Below are positions 57,879 to 64,000 of a DNA stretch of 64,000 nucleotides, in pieces (positions within the stretch are counted from its first letter, which is position 1; each line of letters begins with the position of its first letter). Below the pieces are notes generated by a model. The model was not told the DNA's origin and searched no databases. It was given only the letters and a program-made list of their open reading frames with translations. Source of the stretch: Rhynchospora pubera (lineage: Eukaryota > Streptophyta > Magnoliopsida > Poales > Cyperaceae); contig CM051463.1 in the NCBI GenBank assembly GCA_028095005.1, positions 62,968,251-63,032,250 on the forward strand. The letters are read 5' to 3'. Made by a program: the position numbers and the translations under genes.

Positions 57879-58836
57879 CTGATTCAAATAATATAAGAAC
57901 AACAATTTAAAACAAAAATTAATGTAATAATTTTTTAGCTAATTGGACAAAAAACGAACAAAACCAAAATTTTTTTTCTATATAATTGACATTTTTACAA
58001 TAATTACTTTTGCATACAATTTCCACTAATTCCATACAATTTACTAAAATTTCGACTAATTTCCATTCAATTTGCATACGAATTACAGTAATTTGATAAT
58101 AAATTCCTACACAATTTCCATACAAATTCCACTAAATTCCGTAAAAATTCCATGAACATTTTACTAAAATGTCCAATAATATTTCCAATAATTCCATACA
58201 ATTTATGTTACTAAAATTGTGTACTCACTTTATTAAAATGTCCAATTTCCATACAAATTCCATACAAATTTCCATACAAATTTCCACAATTTCCACAATT
58301 TCCATAATAATCCATACAAATAGGTAAATGCACAATTTCCATAATCATCCATACAATTTCAATAATTTCCATAACAATTTTCCACAATTTCCAAAATTTC
58401 CATAATCATCCATACAATTTCCACAATTTCCATACAAATTTCAATAATAATCCACAATAATAATCCACTAATTTCCACAATTTTAATAATATCCATAATT
58501 TTCAGTAAATGCAAAATCAAAACCTCGATATCGGCGTACGTTGTCTTTCGAACTCCTCTTCTCTTCGCACGGCAACCACCTTCGCACGACAACCTCTTTT
58601 CTCCCTTCTCTTCTCTCTTTCTCCGGCCGCAACTTTCTTTCTCTTCTTTTCTTCTTCCTTCTCTTCTCTCTTCTCCCTTCTCTTCTCTCTTCTTCCTTCT
58701 CTTCTCCCTTCTCTTCTCTTCTCCCTTCTCTTCTCTTCTCTCTTTTTTTCTTTTTCTCTTTCTCTGGACTGACTGAAGCGACGAAGAAAGAAAAAAAAAC
58801 GGTCAGAACTGGTTTTCGAAAAATTACCACCTTCCT
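57879..58836. other. Leader side of the PMD gene: TTCCATACAAT-type repeats and a CT-rich block
   Basis: About 58060-58500 is built from degenerate TTTCCATACAA/TTTCCACAA units. About 58590-58760 is a strong pyrimidine tract (CTTCTCCCTTCTCTTCTC). On the minus strand this is a purine-rich leader or promoter. An AATCAG directly before the PMD ATG could be a splice acceptor, so a 5' UTR intron is possible. Confidence 0.5.
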
Positions 58837-58997
58837 ACGCGTTTATAAAACGCGCTCCAGGGCTCCGAACGCGTTTTATAAACGCGTACGAAGGTGTCAG
58901 CTCCTCAAAAGGCGTAACTGAAGGGGCGAACTTATCTCTCCCTCGTACGCGTTTATAAAACGCGTTCGGAGGGCTGGAGCGCGTTTTATAAACGCGT
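58837..58997. promoter_or_regulatory. Right cluster of four CG-rich palindromic boxes
   Basis: Boxes of the same 19-base type lie at 58837-58855, 58869-58887, 58947-58965 and 58979-58997, mirroring the left cluster. They sit upstream of the PMD gene. Confidence 0.6.
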
Positions 58998-59122
58998 ACG
59001 GAGGGGAATTCGAATGCTCGCTTCTGAAACGCGTTGGAACTTTCTTCTTATTAAAAAAAAAAATAAATAATTCTGTATATTAAAATTTTTTGTGTATAAA
59101 TTTTTATATTAATTAATTTCTG
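58936..59122 (-). repeat. Right terminal inverted repeat of the MULE
   Basis: The inverse counterpart of 52471-52657; abuts the target duplication at 59123-59131. Confidence 0.88.
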
Positions 59123-59131
59123 CCATATAAT

Positions 59132-60633
59132 TCTTGTGCCATCTCATTTGACAATATTGATTGATTTCTGATCATAAGGATGCAGAACGACAAAAGACAA
59201 AAGACCGGTTGCGTGGTTTTGGAACTTGTCATTGTTGCATGACAACGCATCAGATATTAAAAAAAAAATCACGTACAAAACTTCAGTTTATCTTACCTCT
59301 TTTTCCTCAAAAAAAATAATTAGGTTCATCTTACCTCATTCCGTAGAAAAGTAAATAGAATCCCACATATTGCGACGGTCATAATTAGTTAGATTTAGCT
59401 TACATCATAGTAATTATAGAAGATCATATGGGGTTTGAAAAATAAATAAACCATAAAGAAAGATCTTCCACTCAAGATAATTTTAAAATTTATTATAGTT
59501 TTAGTGTCAACTCCTTTTCAAGTAGATGAGGTTTCTCCGGATTTTTTCCTCTTTCTTTCACTTTCTTCATATTTTTTTTCTTTGTAAAGTAATTGTGTTT
59601 TTTTATCCCTAACCAACCTTAAAAATATTTGTTTTGTTTATGTAGTTTATAAAGTTTTCAATGCAAAAAGGAAGAAGAGATAAAATGGAATTATACTATG
59701 AATCTCAAGCGTGGGGCTGCAATACATCAGTGTCAGTGATAGAGTAGGTAGATTCACAGATAGCATGTATCAATAGCCAGTTGTTTTTGTCCTTTCTTAA
59801 CAAAGAATAATATATTTCCTACTTGATTTATTGAGTTTCAGAAAATCATAGCAAATCTGAAAATGACATTTCATTGATGCCGACGAATCTCCTTTTTTTT
59901 ATGAATATTTTTCATTTTCCTTGCAATAAGTGTTTCTATCATGGGTCACTATCTCCTGTAACCCACCGCTATTGCTTGCCATAAAAATTTTCTTGACCAC
60001 AAAATTTAAAGTGCTTCCCAATTGATAAGAGAAAGTAGGAGTGATTTACTAATAACAATGTCACTATTAGAGCTTTAATGACATTTGACTATATTTACTT
60101 ACACTATCTAGATATTGGTTTTCCCCAAAAATATTGGTCAAGTAGGTTTAACATATGCTTCTATTTTATACATTTTAATAAGCATCTTCTTATATATTTT
60201 TTAAGAAGAAAATGTTAATTATCATCTCTATCTAATGTTGTCAACGATATAAATAAAAAGTTGTCACTTAAGCAGTTAAGCATATATATTTACTACAATA
60301 TTATATTTTATTTTGGTCACTTCCGTGTTTCAAAAGAAAATTCTCATATTTTTTAAAAGATAAAAGAAAATAAAAGTTAGGCGTATCAATTATTTTCTGT
60401 GTCTTGAGTTAATTCAATGTTATCTTTTTTCCCCCTTGCTATTTTGTTCCATTTTTTAAAAATGAAGAAGAAGAAAAAACAATTTCTGTCCTGGAATCTT
60501 TTCTTGTATATGTTTAGTCATTTTAAACGAAAAGTGTGCACTTATGCGACAATTTATATACACATTAGTGGCAAAACTTATCGGAAGGAGGCGGGCATGG
60601 TAGTGATTTGCAAATCTCGAAATAGTGTTGTTC
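59132..60633. other. AT-rich spacer right of the MULE, no gene seen
   Basis: Only short frames and T-rich runs; no mobile-element ends resolved. Confidence 0.45.
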
Positions 60634-60780
60634 GGCTCCGTTTGGATGAGCCCTCGGAATTAGGAAATAATAGAATAAAGAAGTAAATTTATTATAAACA
60701 ATTCAAACTCTTTATAAATTTATACACTTCTCAATACTTCTTTTTTTTATTTCTCTTATTCTCACACCATCCAAACGGAG
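60634..60780. mobile_element. Tourist-like MITE
   Basis: The ends GGCTCCGTTTGGATG and CCATCCAAACGGAG form inverted repeats with the family core (AACTCTTTATAAATT, CTTCTCAATACTTC). The right end lacks the last two bases and no duplication is clear. Confidence 0.65.
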
Positions 60781-61329
60781 AATACAAGTTACGAAGAGCA
60801 ATTTACAGAATAATAATTTAGCAACTAACATCATGTGAACTAAAATATACAACAAGCTAAAATATCAAGATAATGAGTATATTAAAATGTATAAAGAATT
60901 TCCAAGGTTGGAGAATGAGGATTTCAAGTTCGAATAAACAACTCCACCCGTATTAATCAGAATAAATTCGTCAAATTTGAAATAGCAATAATCAAATTGT
61001 CAATTCAAAGCTCTAATGCTCATTCCACATTAAAATTAAGTTTGAATTACCTAGATTATATTTTATTCGAGATGAATGAGATCCATCATCCATGATTGTG
61101 TGAAACAATTTGATAACGTGCACACAGCCATTGTTCTGAAGAGCCACGACCCTTTCATGGGGTATGTATAATGTATATTGATGAGAGAAGAAAAAAAAGT
61201 GATCACAACACAACACAAAAATTCAAATGAAATAAAATTCATAAAAAGATGAATATGTGTGGTATAGAAGATCTGAAGTGGTTGTACAGTTGACTGAGTC
61301 ACTAGGGACGCCCGTTGAAAGTTGAAACG

Positions 61330-61371
<42 letters not shown>

Positions 61372-62736
61372 AATCCGTGGCATGCTCAATGAGAGCCCAC
61401 TTGCCACCTAAAATTAGATATATGCAACGAATGACATGAATCAATGAATCATGCTGACTCTTCCAAAATAGCTCTACAAAATCAAAATGCGATTTCCTAA
61501 AGATAATATTCTAAAAGCATTCGGGCCATTGCGCCATATATTTTTTGCATTTTTTTCCTACATTTTGCTGGATTTTTTTTTTATGAAGAATTGTCCACTT
61601 TAAAGTTCAAAATATAATGTGGAATTTGTTCCTTTTTTTTAAGTGAACGCAGCTATGGCCTCATTAGATAAACTATATTTGTCTGACAAGCTATAGATAC
61701 ATGCACCGACGGCAATTTACCTGGCTGACGTTCTTAAGACCCACTAAATTGGTTAGAAAATTGGATGATAATGTGAACAAATATATAATGAATTGACATT
61801 ATATTAAAAAAAAATATCTATTGATGAGGGTTTCAAGACATACCTTTTATACTTTTTTTTCTTTCTACATTTTTGCTTGATCATTATGAAGAACTGTCCA
61901 CTTTAAAGGTGGAAATATAATGCAGTAATTCTTTTTCTTTTTTGATTGAATGCAGATACAGCCTGGTATTAGATAAACTATACTAGTCCTGACAAATTAT
62001 TAAGATATCACCCACTACATTTATTTTCGGACGTGCTTCGGACCGACCAATTTGGTTAGAAAATCGGCCGATGATAAAGCGAACAAATCTAATGAATTGA
62101 CATTATGTAGAGAAAAATCTATTGACTTGATATAACATATATATATTTGGTCGATAAGTGAATAAATCATGCTCAATAATGATAAAAATTTCAGATGTGT
62201 TGTCGAACACAAAGTTCACTCGGTTGGTTCCATTTTAATTAACATGAAAAAAATTTTAAACTAGAACTTCCACCATTAGCTATCAGAAGATACCGATTGA
62301 AAGTAATTGGCTGAATACTAGATCCCAGATCCATTATTCAAAATATAAAATATAGTGAAAAATGTTGGACTTCGTTCTGCACTTATATTAATGTGTTGAC
62401 AAATTTTGGCAATATTTTTATGATTGACTTTATGCTCTCAGTACTAATAATTCAACTTCTAAGCCGGCGCATTTAACAAATGTAAGCAATTTGTGCTTCA
62501 CAGCATAAATTACACAAAGCAAAACAAAGGTCGAAATACTAAGGCAACAAACCAGCCATCTGGCCCTAAAAATGCATGCGGTGTTGGAAACTGGTCAAGA
62601 CTCTTTTCCAATTGACGGGGTCTAGAAGGAGGAACCATCATATCTTAGTTTAGGCCATGTCAAATTGGAATATCGTGCGAATATCTAGAATATCTGCATA
62701 AATGCATCGTCAGTCGTCAAGGTTGTACTATCTTTA
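60781..62736. other. AT-rich spacer with a CT microsatellite
   Basis: A (CT)n run lies at about 61334-61367. GAAGAATTGTCCACTTTAAAG-like and AGATAAACTATA-like phrases at 61584-61680 recur at 61890-61985, pointing to an old local duplication. No gene. Confidence 0.45.
61334..61367. repeat. (CT)n microsatellite
   Basis: About 16 uninterrupted CT units. Confidence 0.9.
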
Positions 62737-63081
62737 GAGGCGTTTGGTCGTGGAATAAATGATGAACAAAGTTTAAGGAAGTCTAAATACTTATTTCAAG
62801 TTATGTAACCTATGTAAGGTTATGGAATAAGGAGGAATAACATAATATTTTTTTAAAAGACCAAAATATTGTTGTTATCTTTAAAATTAAAAAAAAATCA
62901 TTATATAATGGAAGTGTATTACTGGAATGATTGATAAGATTTTTTTTTCTATCGTGGGACCTAGTTATATAACTTATACTACCTATTTATAACTTTTTCC
63001 CCCATGTAACGTTATTCAGCTGATGTTTGACTACATATGTAAGTAACTTTCTTCCTCTCTATTCCTTAATCAAACAAGGCC
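62737..63081. mobile_element. Tourist-like MITE (PIF/Harbinger type)
   Basis: The ends GAGGCGTTTGGTCGTGGAAT and ATTCCTTAATCAAACAAGGCC are imperfect inverted repeats. They are flanked by TTA on both sides (62734-62736 and 63082-63084). Confidence 0.65.
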
Positions 63082-63163
63082 TTAAATCTATAACATCACA
63101 TAATATAGCCCAAATGGCCGGAAAGAGAGCCCATCGTTTAAGGTTAGTCGTTTAGTAAACATA

Positions 63164-63689
63164 GGGCTTGTTTGGTAGTGCCAAGTTTAGTTTGATTTTT
63201 GAATCAACGAGCTAACCTAAATGCTTTGTATCGCCAAACAACTTTGGGATCAACGGAATTAGCACTACCTTCCTACCTTGGCAATATATTTAAGCTTTTC
63301 TCAAACACAAAAAAAAAATTATAACATATTTGAAGAGAAAAATGTTGAGAAAAAACTTTAAATTTTCAAAATTTCAAATTTAAAAATTTCAGAATTCAAA
63401 ATTTAAAAATTTCAAATTTCGAAATTTGAAGTTTCAAAATTCAAATTTCAAATTTCAAATTTTTAAAATTTCAAATTTTGAAAATATCAAGATTTAAAAT
63501 TTTCAAATTCTAAAATGTCTAGATTAAAATGAATGTTATAATTGAATGCATTCACTTTGATCACTAACTTTAACCTATCATGCCAAACAACAATTACTAA
63601 CTTTTATTAACTTTAACCTCAAACACTAATCCCAAAATGCTAACTTTAACCCTTGATCCCACTAAACTTTGATGTTGCCAAACGACCCC
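63164..63689. mobile_element. Tourist-like MITE with an AT-rich repeat core
   Basis: The ends GGGCTTGTTTGGTAGTGCCAA and TTGCCAAACGACCCC are imperfect inverted repeats. They are flanked by ATA on both sides (63161-63163 and 63690-63692). The centre (about 63355-63520) is a degenerate AAATTTCAAA/TTTGAAATTT array. Confidence 0.7.
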
Positions 63690-64000
63690 ATAGAAGGCAG
63701 ACGGTGCTATCAGAAGTGCACAATAATCAAAAGACTTACTTTTCTTTATTTTTTTAAGAATTTAAATGCCTGTAGGCTGGAAAAAACTACTAACTGCCTC
63801 TGTTTTTCCTCTCAAAAATTTGGCGCTTGAACCGAAGGTAACACTCCAAAGAACCGATATCAGTGATAGCTCATGAGGCAGATGGTCAGATGGATGCTTA
63901 TACCCCAACCCACCTGAAAGGCTGAAACAATCACCTTCACACCCCCCTCTTTAAGTTTTTTTATAAAAAGAACTGGAGAAGATAGCTTGAACAATTTTCC

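Larger units (their letters stand above)
52471..59122. mobile_element. Complete Mutator-like element (MULE) carrying a PMD gene and a BED-like zinc-finger gene
   Basis: This 6,652-bp element is flanked by the perfect 9-bp target duplication CCATATAAT (52462-52470 and 59123-59131), the hallmark of the Mutator superfamily. The inverted termini extend about 187 bp each (52471-52657 and 58936-59122) at roughly 90% identity, starting CCGAAATTAATTAATATAAA on the left and CAGAAATTAATTAATATAAA on the right. It contains two genes transcribed towards each other, a plus-strand 316-codon gene beside the left terminus and a minus-strand ten-exon PMD gene from the right, the layout of maize MuDR. I see no MURA-type transposase with its DDE and SWIM domains, so transposase is probably supplied in trans. 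The intact duplication and similar termini suggest a fairly recent insertion. Confidence 0.92.

Noticed and set aside
58060..58500. Possible CRISPR-like regular repeats (TTTCCATACAA)
   Set aside because: Units are degenerate, without unique spacers, in a plant transposon; simple minisatellite-like DNA.
58483..58921. Glu/Arg/Lys-rich and Ser/Leu/Phe-rich frames in the right MULE end
   Set aside because: These come from the CTTCTC low-complexity tract read in different frames; no domain.

Overview
This is nuclear DNA of a flowering plant. The host genes are split by many GT-AG introns, the spacers are AT-rich, and transposon remnants dominate. The genes lack the GC-rich first exons usual in grasses, but I cannot place the lineage further. 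Four host genes can be assembled with consistent splice phases, plus one doubtful partial exon at the left edge (1-152, minus).

Region by region: (a) 1489-6776, minus: a three-exon CASP-like four-helix membrane protein (185 aa). Its second intron has grown to 4.4 kb and holds a short Copia-type LTR element (2133-3686) and an L1-type LINE fragment (5076-5310). (b) 7.2-9.6 kb: MITEs, including a 718-bp hAT-type element with an exact 8-bp target duplication. (c) 10.1-14.1 kb: a nested pile in which a dead Copia pol/3' LTR is split by a CACTA-type element, which is itself split by a gypsy-type solo LTR; a Tourist-like MITE sits in the Copia LTR. (d) 20375-25930, plus: a 15-exon FGGY carbohydrate kinase (570 aa), convergent with (e) 26132-29369, minus: a five-exon HOTHEAD-like GMC oxidoreductase (582 aa). 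(f) 32.8-34.3 kb: three foldback elements in a row. (g) 34521-39005: a 4.5-kb non-autonomous Helitron with both diagnostic ends, apparently carrying host-derived fragments. (h) 44469-46828, plus: a two-exon F-box/kelch protein of the AFR type (353 aa), whose intron contains a 535-bp tandem duplication that copies the splice acceptor. (i) 49-50.4 kb: nested MITEs and two fused foldbacks forming a giant palindrome.

The most unusual object is a complete 6,652-bp Mutator-like element (52471-59122). It is bounded by a perfect 9-bp target duplication (CCATATAAT) and about 187-bp inverted termini. Inside are two convergent genes, arranged as in maize MuDR: a 316-aa protein with two BED-like zinc fingers, and a ten-exon plant mobile domain (PMD/MAIN-like) gene of 808 codons carrying one in-frame TGA. 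No recognisable MURA transposase is present. Eight near-palindromic CpG-rich boxes (ACGCGTTTATAAAACGCGT type), four per end, lie in and next to the termini. This looks like a two-gene accessory or anti-silencing cassette that moves as a MULE and probably depends on transposase in trans.

The remaining spacers hold MITEs, simple repeats and AT-rich DNA without gene-like signals. No rRNA, intact tRNA or CRISPR was seen.
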